In this document: positions 1 to 7,269 of the stretch, piece after piece
Numbering within the stretch: the stretch's first letter is position 1
Layout: each line of letters opens with the position of its first letter
Source: Pseudoxanthomonas sp. z9
Lineage (GTDB): Bacteria; Pseudomonadota; Gammaproteobacteria; Xanthomonadales; Xanthomonadaceae
NCBI RefSeq assembly: GCF_006542425.1
Contig: NZ_VFID01000007.1
Coordinates: 744,001 to 808,000, forward strand
Direction of reading: 5' to 3'
Length of the DNA: 64,000 nt
Notes under the pieces: generated by a model
What the model was told of the DNA's origin: nothing
The model's input: only the letters and a program-made list of their open reading frames with translations
The model's database searches: none
Made by a program: the position numbers and the translations under genes

Positions 1-1054
1 GGCGATCCATCAGCCATACGATTGCCCACCAGACCAGCACGAACACCACGGCGAAGGCCAGCGAAGGCAGGTACGGGCCGAACCGGGGGGTCATCCAGTC
101 GGCGAAACCGTGCCGGTAGATCGCCTGCATCCAGCCCAGCGCGGAGAACGCATAGACCATCACCGCCGAGCCGGCATAGGCCGCGATCGCATTGACACCG
201 AAGCTGCGGCCCCAGGGACGCAGTCCTTTCCGATCGATCAGTACGTGCGCGAGCCACAGTGCCAGCAGCGCCCAGCCCGCCGTCCACACCACGTAGGAGG
301 ACGTCCATAGGTTCTTGTTCAACGGCAGCCACAACGACCACAGTCCACCAACCGCCAGCGCCAGTGCGGCGGCCGGCAGCAGGCTGCGGGTCTGTTGTCG
401 CCGCAGCCAGTCGCCGGCGCGCACGCCCAGCAGGGTCGTGGCGATGGCCGGCAACGTGCTGAGCAGTCCTTCGGGATCGTGCCCCCGACCGGTGGCCGGA
501 TCGAACTGGTACAACAGGTGTCCGAACAACGCGGTGTCGGCACGGCTGGTCAGATTGTCCAGCGGCGCGTAGGAGCCGCCGATCACCAGCAAGGCCCAGT
601 ACCCCAGCAACAGGACGACCGCCATCAGCCACTGGCTGCGCGGACGCAGGTACAGCGCCATCGCACCGGCGGCGATGAAGCACAGGCCGATCCGCTGCAG
701 CACGCCCCAGGGACGGAACCACGGTTTGTCCAGCCACCAGAATGCCAGCAGGTGCAACAGCAGGCCGATGGCGACGATCTTCGCGCCGCGCCAGAGCACC
801 GCGCGCAGCAAGGCACCGCGATCGCCGCCGGCTTCCAGCCGCGGCGAGACACCCAGCGAAATCGACACGCCGACGATGAACAGGAAGAACGGGAAGATCA
901 GATCGGTCGGCGTGCAGCCATGCCACTCGGCGTGCATCAGCGGCGCATACACATGCCCCCAGTCGCCAGGATCATTGACCAGCAGCATCGCCGCCACGGT
1001 GAGGCCACGCAGCGCGTCCACCGAAGAGAAGCGCTGCGGCGCTTTCGTGCTCAT
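1..1054 (-). CDS. nagX: NagX-like membrane acyltransferase-family protein (C-terminus cut by window edge)
   Basis: The reading frame starts with ATG at 1054 and stays open to the window edge (351 codons, no stop). The N-terminus carries a DALRGLTVAAMLLVND segment, then WHGCTPTDLIFPFFLFIVG, which is the signature of the DUF5009/DUF1624 family related to the lysosomal heparan-alpha-glucosaminide N-acetyltransferase. Many hydrophobic segments follow, and the last visible one ends in LMDR, so only a few residues are missing. It lies 30 bases downstream of nagA and is probably the last gene of the nag operon. NagX homologues occur in GlcNAc loci of Xanthomonas and Shewanella-type bacteria. The exact reaction is not established; a role in processing or acetylating amino sugars at the inner membrane is inference. 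Confidence 0.85.
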   Translation of the reverse strand, partial: MSTKAPQRFSSVDALRGLTVAAMLLVNDPGDWGHVYAPLMHAEWHGCTPTDLIFPFFLFIVGVSISLGVSPRLEAGGDRGALLRAVLWRGAKIVAIGLLLHLLAFWWLDKPWFRPWGVLQRIGLCFIAAGAMALYLRPRSQWLMAVVLLLGYWALLVIGGSYAPLDNLTSRADTALFGHLLYQFDPATGRGHDPEGLLSTLPAIATTLLGVRAGDWLRRQQTRSLLPAAALALAVGGLWSLWLPLNKNLWTSSYVVWTAGWALLALWLAHVLIDRKGLRPWGRSFGVNAIAAYAGSAVMVYAFSALGWMQAIYRHGFADWMTPRFGPYLPSLAFAVVFVLVWWAIVWLMDR

Positions 1055-1084
1055 CTCCAATGCGCTCCGTCGGCGACCGCGATA

Positions 1085-2233
1085 TCAGCCCGCGTGCGCG
1101 GCGTGCTGGCCGTCAATCCAGGTCGCCGCCACCTGCAACTGACCGTCCAGCGCGACCAGGTTCGCGCGGAAGCCAGTGGCGATGCGGCCGTGGGTGGCGG
1201 ACAGTCCGAGGAACTCGGCCGGATAGGTCGAGGCCATGCGCGCGGCTTCGGCCAGCGGCAGTCCCAGCAGGTTCACCGCGTTGCGCACCGCCATCGCCAT
1301 GTCCAGCGCGGAACCGGCGAGCGACCCGGCCGCGTTGCGGACCACGCCGTCCACGGCGGTGATGGTCTCGCCATACAGTTCGTAGCTGGGATCGTCGGAA
1401 CCCACCGGCGGCATCGCGTCAGTCACCAGGAACACCTTGCCGCGCGGCTTGGCCGCCAGCGCGACCCGCAGGCTGCCCGGGTGCACGTGGTGGCCGTCGG
1501 CGATGATGCCGACCCAACTGTGCGGATCCTCCAGCGCGGCGCCGACCGCGCCGGGCTCGCGTCCCTGCAGCGGCGACATCGCGTTGTACAGATGGGTGAA
1601 ACCGCGGATGCCCGCGGCCAGGCCGGCGCGGATTTCCTCGTAGCTGCCGGCGGTATGGCCGGCGGCGACGACCGCGCCGCGCGCCACCAGTGCATGGATG
1701 GTTTCGGTCGGCAGGCGTTCGGGCGCGAGCGTGATCAGGGTGACGCCGTTGTCCAGCGACGAGGCGAGTGCGATCTCCGCCGCGTCCGGCACGCGGAACT
1801 TGCCCGCATCGTGGGTGCCCTTGCGCGCCGGAGCCAGGTACGGCCCTTCCAGGTGGATGCCGAGCACCCCGGGCACGCCCTCGGCGATCGCCTGGCGAGT
1901 CGCGGCGACGGCTTCGCGCATCACGTCGAGATCATCGCTGATCAGGGTCGGCAGGAAACCGGTGGTACCGAACCGGCGGTGCGCTTCGCCAATGCGGCGG
2001 ATCGCCTCCACCGTCGGCGTGTTGTTGAACAGCACGCCACCGCCGCCGTTGACCTGGGCATCGATGAAGCCCGGCACCAGCCATGCACCGCGCAGATCGT
2101 GGCGCGGCAAATCGGCGGGCAGATCCGCTTCCGGCAATATTGAAACGATGTCGCGCCCGTCGATGACGACGGCCATGCCTTCGACGAAACCCTGCGCGGT
2201 CAGCACGCGCCCCTGGACCAGCGCGGTGCTCAT
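1085..2233 (-). CDS. nagA: N-acetylglucosamine-6-phosphate deacetylase
   Basis: This 382-residue amidohydrolase removes the acetyl group from GlcNAc-6-phosphate in the cytoplasm, giving glucosamine-6-phosphate and acetate. Family motifs are all present: VPGFIDAQVNGGGG near residue 60, HLEGPYL, the metal-site GHTAGS, GFTHLYNAM, DGHHVHPG and the catalytic-Asp segment VTDAMPPVG. The start was set at the ATG at 2233 (MSTALVQGRVLTAQGF), although the frame is open further upstream, because it overlaps the nagB-II stop in an ATGA and gives the normal family length. It acts immediately before NagB-II in the pathway, and the overlap suggests translational coupling. Confidence 0.96.
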   Translation of the reverse strand: MSTALVQGRVLTAQGFVEGMAVVIDGRDIVSILPEADLPADLPRHDLRGAWLVPGFIDAQVNGGGGVLFNNTPTVEAIRRIGEAHRRFGTTGFLPTLISDDLDVMREAVAATRQAIAEGVPGVLGIHLEGPYLAPARKGTHDAGKFRVPDAAEIALASSLDNGVTLITLAPERLPTETIHALVARGAVVAAGHTAGSYEEIRAGLAAGIRGFTHLYNAMSPLQGREPGAVGAALEDPHSWVGIIADGHHVHPGSLRVALAAKPRGKVFLVTDAMPPVGSDDPSYELYGETITAVDGVVRNAAGSLAGSALDMAMAVRNAVNLLGLPLAEAARMASTYPAEFLGLSATHGRIATGFRANLVALDGQLQVAATWIDGQHAAHAG

Positions 2234-3297
2234 ACGGTTTCGGTGACCTTGTTCAGGTGCGGCGGCACGTCGGGGTTGTAGCCGCGGCGCAGCGCCAGCG
2301 CGTTGATCGCGCGGTAGTAGCTCTGGATGGTCAGCAGCGGCGAGCAGACCGGATGCGGGGCATGCACCAGCGGCAGCGACTCGCCGGGACCGGCGGTTGG
2401 GTCGGCTTCCTCGGAAGCGACCCACACCTGCGCGCCACGGCCACGGAACTCGCGCGCCAGCGCCAGCGTGCCGGTGCCGGTTTCGTCCGGCTGGGCGAAG
2501 CACAGCACCGGGAAACCCGGGCCGACCAGTGCCATCGGACCGTGCTTCACTTCGGCGGAACTGTAGGCTTCGGCGTGCAGGCCGCAGGTTTCCTTGAACT
2601 TCAGCGCCGCTTCCTGCGCGGCGGCCAGGCCCAGGCCACGACCCAGCACGAACAGATTGTGCGCATCGACCAGGCCGTCGGTGACCGGCGACCAATCCGC
2701 CGCCCAGGCCTGGCGCAGCGCGTCCGGCAGCAACGGCAGCGCATCGCGCAGGGTCGCCTCGTCCTTCCAGTACGCACCCAACTGCAGGATCGCCGCCAGC
2801 GAACTCAGGTAGCTCTTGGTTGCCGCGACGCTGCGCTCGGGACCGGCGTGCAGCGGGATCACCGTGTCGGCCAGGCCGGCCAGCGGCGAATCCTCGACAT
2901 TGACGATCGCCACCACCCGCGCGCCCGCTTCGGCGGCCGCGCGCGCGTTGTGGAGCAGATCCGGACTCTTGCCCGACTGCGAGATGACGATGTAGAGCGC
3001 ATCCTTCAGCTTCTGCTTCGCTTCATACACCGAACCCACCGAGGGCGAAGCGGAAGCGGTGACGAAACCCAGCTGGGTTTCGAACAGATACTTGGCGTAG
3101 GTCGCGGCGTGATCGGAACTGCCGCGCGCGCAGGTCACCACGAACGGCGGCGGGTTGGCGCGCAAGTCGGCGGCAAGCCGGCGGATGAGGGATTCGTTGC
3201 GCTGATACTGCGCGGCGATCACGTCGGCGGTCTGCTGCGCCTCCCGGAACATCAGGGTGTCGGCGGGCGCGGGAAGTGGGGAGGAAACGTCGGTCAT
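2230..3297 (-). CDS. nagB-II: SIS-domain glucosamine-6-phosphate deaminase (NagB-II type)
   Basis: This 355-residue protein has two SIS domains, as in the C-terminal isomerase half of GlmS but without the glutaminase domain. Visible motifs are CARGSSDHAATYAKYLFE near residue 56, SQSGKSPDLL, AATKSYLSSLA and a C-terminal NPDVPPHLNKVTET. The NagB-II class converts glucosamine-6-phosphate to fructose-6-phosphate and ammonia, replacing the unrelated classical NagB. The gene sits between nagR and nagA with ATGA overlaps at both ends, so the three are almost certainly co-translated. Assignment to deaminase rather than synthase follows from the missing glutaminase domain and the nag context. Confidence 0.93.
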   Translation of the reverse strand: MTDVSSPLPAPADTLMFREAQQTADVIAAQYQRNESLIRRLAADLRANPPPFVVTCARGSSDHAATYAKYLFETQLGFVTASASPSVGSVYEAKQKLKDALYIVISQSGKSPDLLHNARAAAEAGARVVAIVNVEDSPLAGLADTVIPLHAGPERSVAATKSYLSSLAAILQLGAYWKDEATLRDALPLLPDALRQAWAADWSPVTDGLVDAHNLFVLGRGLGLAAAQEAALKFKETCGLHAEAYSSAEVKHGPMALVGPGFPVLCFAQPDETGTGTLALAREFRGRGAQVWVASEEADPTAGPGESLPLVHAPHPVCSPLLTIQSYYRAINALALRRGYNPDVPPHLNKVTETV

Positions 3298-4373
3298 GTC
3301 GTGGGGTCGGGGCGTTCGGCGCGCAGGCGGACCGGCGCGGTGGATCCGCGCACCACCAGTTGCGGCACGAAGCCCTGGTTATGCACGGGGGTGGGGTTGT
3401 CGTCGTAGGCGTCCTGCCGCAGCGTGGCGATCAGCAGGCGCGCGGCCTGCTTGGCGATGTCCTCGGTGGCCTGCTTGGCGGTGGTCAGCGGCGGCCAGGA
3501 CTGGCGCGAGAACGGGCTGTCCTCGAAACCGGCGATGGACAGGTCGTAGGGCACGTTCATGCCCGCCGACTTGGCCGCCGCCAGCACGCCGGCGGCGATT
3601 TCGTCGTTGGAGCCGAAGATCGCGGTCGGCGGTTCGCGCAGCGCCAGCAGCCGGCGTGCGCCACGGAATCCGTCATCGAAGGTGTAGTCGCCGGGCACCA
3701 CCAGGTGTTTGTCCAGCGGGATGCCGTAGTCCTTCAGCGCCTTCTCGTAGCCGTTGTAGCGCTCGATCGAGGAGCGGTGCGCAAGCCCGCCCCAGAGGAA
3801 ACCGATGCGCTGGTGGCCCAGCTGGATCAGGTGCTCGGTGATTTCATAGGCGGCGTCGTGATCATCCACGTACACGCACGGCTGGCCATCCTGCGGATCC
3901 TCGGTGGCGGCGATGATCCGCACCATCTTGACGCCGCGCGCGGCCAGCGCGTTCACCAGTTCCATCCGCTCGGACATTGGCGCGGTCAGCACCAGTCCCG
4001 CCAGGCGCGATCGCTGCACGAACTCGGCCAGTTCCTCGGCCAGCAGCGGCGAGGTCGAATCGCAGGGATGGATCTGCAGGCCGAATCCGGTTTCCCGGCA
4101 CGCCGCCAACACACCATTCTGCACGCCGATGATGTGGTACGGGTTGGGGTTGTCGTAGACCAGCCCGATCACGAACGGCGTGCCGCTGCGCAGGTTGCGC
4201 GCGGACTGATCCGGCTCGTAGTCCAGTTCGGCGATGGCATGCAGGACGCGCGCGCGCGTGCCCTGCATCACCGACGGCTCGTTGTTGATGACCCGCGAGA
4301 CCGTCTTCAGCGAAACCTTGGCCCGCTCGGCGACATCCTTGATGGTGGGCCTGCGCATGCCGTTCTCAGCCAT
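3294..4373 (-). CDS. nagR: LacI-family repressor of GlcNAc genes (NagR/NagQ type)
   Basis: This 359-residue regulator has an N-terminal LacI helix-turn-helix (TIKDVAERAKVSLKTVSRVI, residues about 9-28), a hinge with ALNDPS-like spacing (LDYEPDQSARNLRSG) and a periplasmic-binding-protein-like effector domain. It lies in the nag operon, 28 bases after nagP and overlapping nagB-II by four bases. Its likely operator is the ACAACGTTGT-core palindrome found before nagP, before the sugar kinase and before the second TonB receptor; a central CG in a perfect palindrome is typical of LacI-family sites. The effector is unknown from sequence but is probably GlcNAc-6-phosphate or another pathway intermediate. 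Confidence 0.92.
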   Translation of the reverse strand: MAENGMRRPTIKDVAERAKVSLKTVSRVINNEPSVMQGTRARVLHAIAELDYEPDQSARNLRSGTPFVIGLVYDNPNPYHIIGVQNGVLAACRETGFGLQIHPCDSTSPLLAEELAEFVQRSRLAGLVLTAPMSERMELVNALAARGVKMVRIIAATEDPQDGQPCVYVDDHDAAYEITEHLIQLGHQRIGFLWGGLAHRSSIERYNGYEKALKDYGIPLDKHLVVPGDYTFDDGFRGARRLLALREPPTAIFGSNDEIAAGVLAAAKSAGMNVPYDLSIAGFEDSPFSRQSWPPLTTAKQATEDIAKQAARLLIATLRQDAYDDNPTPVHNQGFVPQLVVRGSTAPVRLRAERPDPTT

Positions 4374-4401
4374 GGGGAATCTCCACGCGGTCCATGGCCG
4401 C

Positions 4402-5673
4402 TCAACCCGCCTTCACGCGGCCGACATTGTGGCCGCGCAGGGCGAAGAACAGGATGTACAGGTAGCAGGGCACCGCCAGCGCGGTGAACACCAGTTGGAA
4501 ATCATGGGTCTGCTTGAACACCGCGAACAGCTGCGGAATCACCGCACCGCCGGCGATGCCCATGATCAGCAGCGCCGAACCGGTTTCGGTGAAGCGGCCC
4601 AGGCCCTGGATCGCCAGCGGGAAGATCGCCGGCCACATCATCGCGTTGGCAAAGCCGAGCGCAGCGACGAAGCCGACCGAGACATAGCCATGGGTCAGGA
4701 GCGCGCCGATCGCGAACACGATGCCCAGCACCGCCGACACGCTGAGGTAGCGTTCCTGCGAGATGAAGCGTGGGATGGCGACCAGGCCGAACAGGTAGCC
4801 GATCAGCATCGCGCCCAGGGTGTAGGAGGTGAACACCTTGGTCTTGTCGAGCGGCAGGCCGAAACCTTCGCCGTAGATGCCGATGGCGTCACCGGCCAGC
4901 ACCTCCACGCCGACGTAGACGAACAGGCAGATCACGCCCAGCAGCAGGTGCGGGAACTGGAATACGCTGCGACGGTTCGACTCCGTGCCGGCCTCGTTGG
5001 CGTTGGCTTCGGCCGTATTCACTTCCGGCAGCGGCGAGAACAGGATGCCGACCGCCAGCAACACCAGCAGTCCAGCCATCACCATGTAGGGCCCGTAGAC
5101 GCGCGCGGCGAACTCGTTGAGCAGGAGTTCCTTCGCCTCCGGGGCGGCGGCTTCGACCTGCGCGGCGAGGTCGCCCATGCCGTGCATCACGAAGGCTGCC
5201 AGCGCGATCGGCGCGAGGATGCCGGCGATCTTGTTGCAGATACCCATCACCGCGATGCGCTGCGCCGCGCCCTCGATCGGGCCAAGGATGCTGATGTAGG
5301 GATTGGCCGCGGTCTGCAGGATCGCCAGGCCGGCGCCGATGGTGAACACGCCACCGAGCGCGCCGGGATACCAGCGATGGGTGGTGAACTGGCCGAACAC
5401 CAGCGCACCAATCGCCATCACGAACAGCCCCAGCGCCATGCCCTTCTTCATGCCGGTCCTGCGCAGGATCACCGAGGACGGCAACGCCAGGCAGAAATAG
5501 GAAATGTAGAACGCGCTGGGAATCAGGAAGGCGTAGGTCTCGCTGACATTGAACGCCAGCTTGGCGAACGTGATCAGCGGCCCGTTGAGCCAGGTGACGA
5601 AACCGAAGATGAAAAACAGCAGGCCGATGATGGCGATGGATGTGTACTGTCGCGAGCCTTGTACCGCAGTCAT
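4402..5673 (-). CDS. nagP: GlcNAc permease, FHS-family major facilitator
   Basis: This 423-residue inner-membrane protein has about 12 hydrophobic segments and resembles the fucose:H+ symporter family. It shows IGLLFFIFGFVTWLNGPLI in TM1 and a TAANPYISILGP segment typical of sugar permeases of this family. NagP imports GlcNAc that reaches the periplasm through TonB receptors or is released there by the hexosaminidase. The start is the ATG at 5673 (MTAVQGSRQYTSIAIIG), preceded by an AGAGGGGAG ribosome-binding site; the open frame upstream of it lacks such a signal. It is the first gene of the minus-strand nag operon. Confidence 0.94.
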   Translation of the reverse strand: MTAVQGSRQYTSIAIIGLLFFIFGFVTWLNGPLITFAKLAFNVSETYAFLIPSAFYISYFCLALPSSVILRRTGMKKGMALGLFVMAIGALVFGQFTTHRWYPGALGGVFTIGAGLAILQTAANPYISILGPIEGAAQRIAVMGICNKIAGILAPIALAAFVMHGMGDLAAQVEAAAPEAKELLLNEFAARVYGPYMVMAGLLVLLAVGILFSPLPEVNTAEANANEAGTESNRRSVFQFPHLLLGVICLFVYVGVEVLAGDAIGIYGEGFGLPLDKTKVFTSYTLGAMLIGYLFGLVAIPRFISQERYLSVSAVLGIVFAIGALLTHGYVSVGFVAALGFANAMMWPAIFPLAIQGLGRFTETGSALLIMGIAGGAVIPQLFAVFKQTHDFQLVFTALAVPCYLYILFFALRGHNVGRVKAG

Positions 5674-5756
5674 GTCTGGCGAACTCCCCTCTCTCTGATT
5701 GTGATGGCCGGTCCGCGACCGGCGTCCACGCCCTGCCGCTGCGTGGCTCCCTCTGG

Positions 5757-5770
5757 AAACAACGTTGTCA
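5757..5770. promoter_or_regulatory. Putative NagR-type operator upstream of nagP
   Basis: The sequence AAACAACGTTGTCA contains the perfect 10-base palindrome ACAACGTTGT. It matches the other two sites except that the outer TG of the left arm is replaced by AA. It lies between the nagP start and the rest of the divergent promoter region, where a LacI-family repressor could block nagP operon transcription. Confidence 0.72.
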
Positions 5771-6001
5771 CAGAATCGTCCGCGAAGCCACCCGCGACCG
5801 GTTTCTCCTTGCACGCGTACAGCATGCTTGGGTTTCCGGATTTGTGGCGCCGCAACAACGGGCACGGCCCGAAGGACGTCTCAAACCCTTAAATCTGAAT
5901 GTATTTCTTCAGTTTTGAAACTGAACAGGAGAGCCTGCATCGGATCACGCGCAAATTTGATCCGATGACCACCCGCCCCGCCCGCATTTGATGACAGAGT
6001 G

Positions 6002-6031
6002 TTGACAACGTTGTCAAACCCCTCCCACACT
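6002..6031 (+). promoter_or_regulatory. Operator-promoter of the sugar kinase / TonB receptor 1 unit
   Basis: A perfect 16-base palindrome TTGACAACGTTGTCAA (6002-6017) contains an ideal -35 hexamer TTGACA, followed 18 bases later by CACACT (6026-6031) as a possible -10 element. The same TTGACA-N18-CACACT arrangement recurs at 10793-10822. A repressor bound to the palindrome would cover the -35 box. Confidence 0.75.
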
Positions 6032-6042
6032 CCGGCGCCATC

Positions 6043-6063
6043 GGGGCTGTTCGTTTTCGCCCC
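6043..6063 (+). other. 5' UTR hairpin of the kinase transcript
   Basis: GGGGC (6043-6047) can pair with GCCCC (6059-6063) around an 11-base loop between the promoter and the start codon. A hairpin of different sequence sits at the same offset from the operator in the second leader (10833-10852), which supports it as a real RNA structure, but the stem is short. Confidence 0.45.
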
Positions 6064-6086
6064 TTCGCGGACATGTGGGGAGACGT

Positions 6087-7121
6087 GTGGTCGCAATCGC
6101 CAATCCATTGCCGGTGGATCCCATGAGCCGGGCGGGCGACGCCTTCATTGCCGCGGATGTCGGCGGCACCCACGTCCGCGTCGGACTGGTGCGCGGGGGT
6201 AACGAACCCGCCAGCCCGATCAGCGTGCTGGAGTACCGCAAGTACGCCTGCGCCGATTACCCGGGGCTGGCCGACATCCTGCAGGACTTCCTGGCCGGAC
6301 TGGGCGCCCCGCCTGTCAACCGGGGCGTGATCGCCAGCGCCGGCTACGCGCTGGAAGACGGCACCGTCATCACCAACAACCTGCCCTGGCGCCTCTCGCT
6401 GGCCGAGCTCCGTGCTCGCCTGGGCTTCGATGATTTCCGTCTGGTCAACGACTTCGAAGCGGTCGCCCACGCCGCCGCGCAGGTCGATGCCAGCCAGGTG
6501 CTGCAGCTCGCCGGCCCGGTCGGCGCGCCGCCGCGCGGTCCCATCCTGATCCTGGGTCCGGGCACCGGCCTGGGCGCTGCGGTGTGGATTCCGTCGGGCA
6601 AGCGCTCGGTGGTGCTGGCGACCGAAGCCGGCCAGGCCGCGCTCACCGCCGGCAACGCACTGGAAATGGCGGTGCTGACGGAAATGCTGAAGACGCGTCC
6701 GCACGTGCCGATCGAGCAGGCGCTGTCCGGTCCTGGCCTGATGAACCTCTACACCGCGCTGTGCGCGGTGCGTGGCGGGGTGACACCCGCCTACTCCCGC
6801 CCCGGCGATATCACCGCCGCCGCGCTCGCGGGTGAAGACGCGCTGGCCCGCGAAACGCTGGAGGTGTTCTGCGGCCTGCTCGGCAGCGTGGTCGGCGACA
6901 TGGCGCTGCTGTACGGCGTGCAGGGTGGTGTGTACCTGGCCGGCGGCATCCTGCCGAACATCCGCGAATTCCTTCTTCGGAGCAGCTTCGTGCCGCGTTT
7001 CCTCAACAAGGGAACGATGCGCGAGGCGCTCGAACGCATTCCCGTGAAGCTGGTCGAGCACGGGCAACTGGGCGTCATCGGCGCCGCCAGCTGGTACCTC
7101 GATCAAACCGAAAGCAACTGA
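6087..7121 (+). CDS. nagK: Glucokinase-family sugar kinase (probable GlcNAc kinase)
   Basis: This cytoplasmic kinase of about 344 residues phosphorylates glucose or, in this context, imported GlcNAc, feeding NagA. It has the ATP phosphate-binding motif AADVGGTHVRVG, the catalytic-Asp segment LVNDFEAVAH, GPGTGLGAAV and YLAGGILPNI, all of the bacterial glucokinase (not ROK) family. The start is uncertain: a GTG at 6087 follows GGGGAGA with a short spacer, and this block is conserved in the second leader; an in-frame GTG at 6075 or ATG at 6123 are alternatives. It is followed by TonB receptor 1 after 148 bases and probably shares its transcript. GlcNAc versus glucose specificity cannot be read from the sequence. 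Confidence 0.9.
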   Translation: MVAIANPLPVDPMSRAGDAFIAADVGGTHVRVGLVRGGNEPASPISVLEYRKYACADYPGLADILQDFLAGLGAPPVNRGVIASAGYALEDGTVITNNLPWRLSLAELRARLGFDDFRLVNDFEAVAHAAAQVDASQVLQLAGPVGAPPRGPILILGPGTGLGAAVWIPSGKRSVVLATEAGQAALTAGNALEMAVLTEMLKTRPHVPIEQALSGPGLMNLYTALCAVRGGVTPAYSRPGDITAAALAGEDALARETLEVFCGLLGSVVGDMALLYGVQGGVYLAGGILPNIREFLLRSSFVPRFLNKGTMREALERIPVKLVEHGQLGVIGAASWYLDQTESN

Positions 7122-7269
7122 AGCAAAAAAAGAAACGAAGGCGTCGGGACAGGCGCCCGCAAAAAGAAACGGGTCGGAGCGGTCAGCCGATTCCCTGGCA
7201 GCAAAGGCAGCAATACGGCTCCGGATCACGCCCCGGCCGACAACCAAAAATCATGATGGGAGAGACACC

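Larger units (their letters stand above)
5674..6086. promoter_or_regulatory. Divergent nagP / sugar-kinase promoter region
   Basis: This 413-base intergenic region separates the two divergent GlcNAc transcription units. It holds two ACAACGTTGT palindromes, one about 85 bases before the nagP start and one about 70 bases before the kinase start. The middle part (about 5890-5990) is more AT-rich and contains the short inverted repeat ATCGGATCA/TGATCCGAT around 5939-5966. I see no convincing gene in it. Confidence 0.75.

Noticed and set aside
395-2143. 582-codon open frame on the plus strand
   Set aside because: It spans the nagX/nagA junction antisense to both genes and is rich in Gln/Arg/His/Ala without motifs.
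6073-6075. ATG in ACATGTGGGGAG as start of the kinase
   Set aside because: It is out of frame with the kinase and leads to a short unrelated peptide; the conserved block acts as ribosome-binding region for the downstream GTG.
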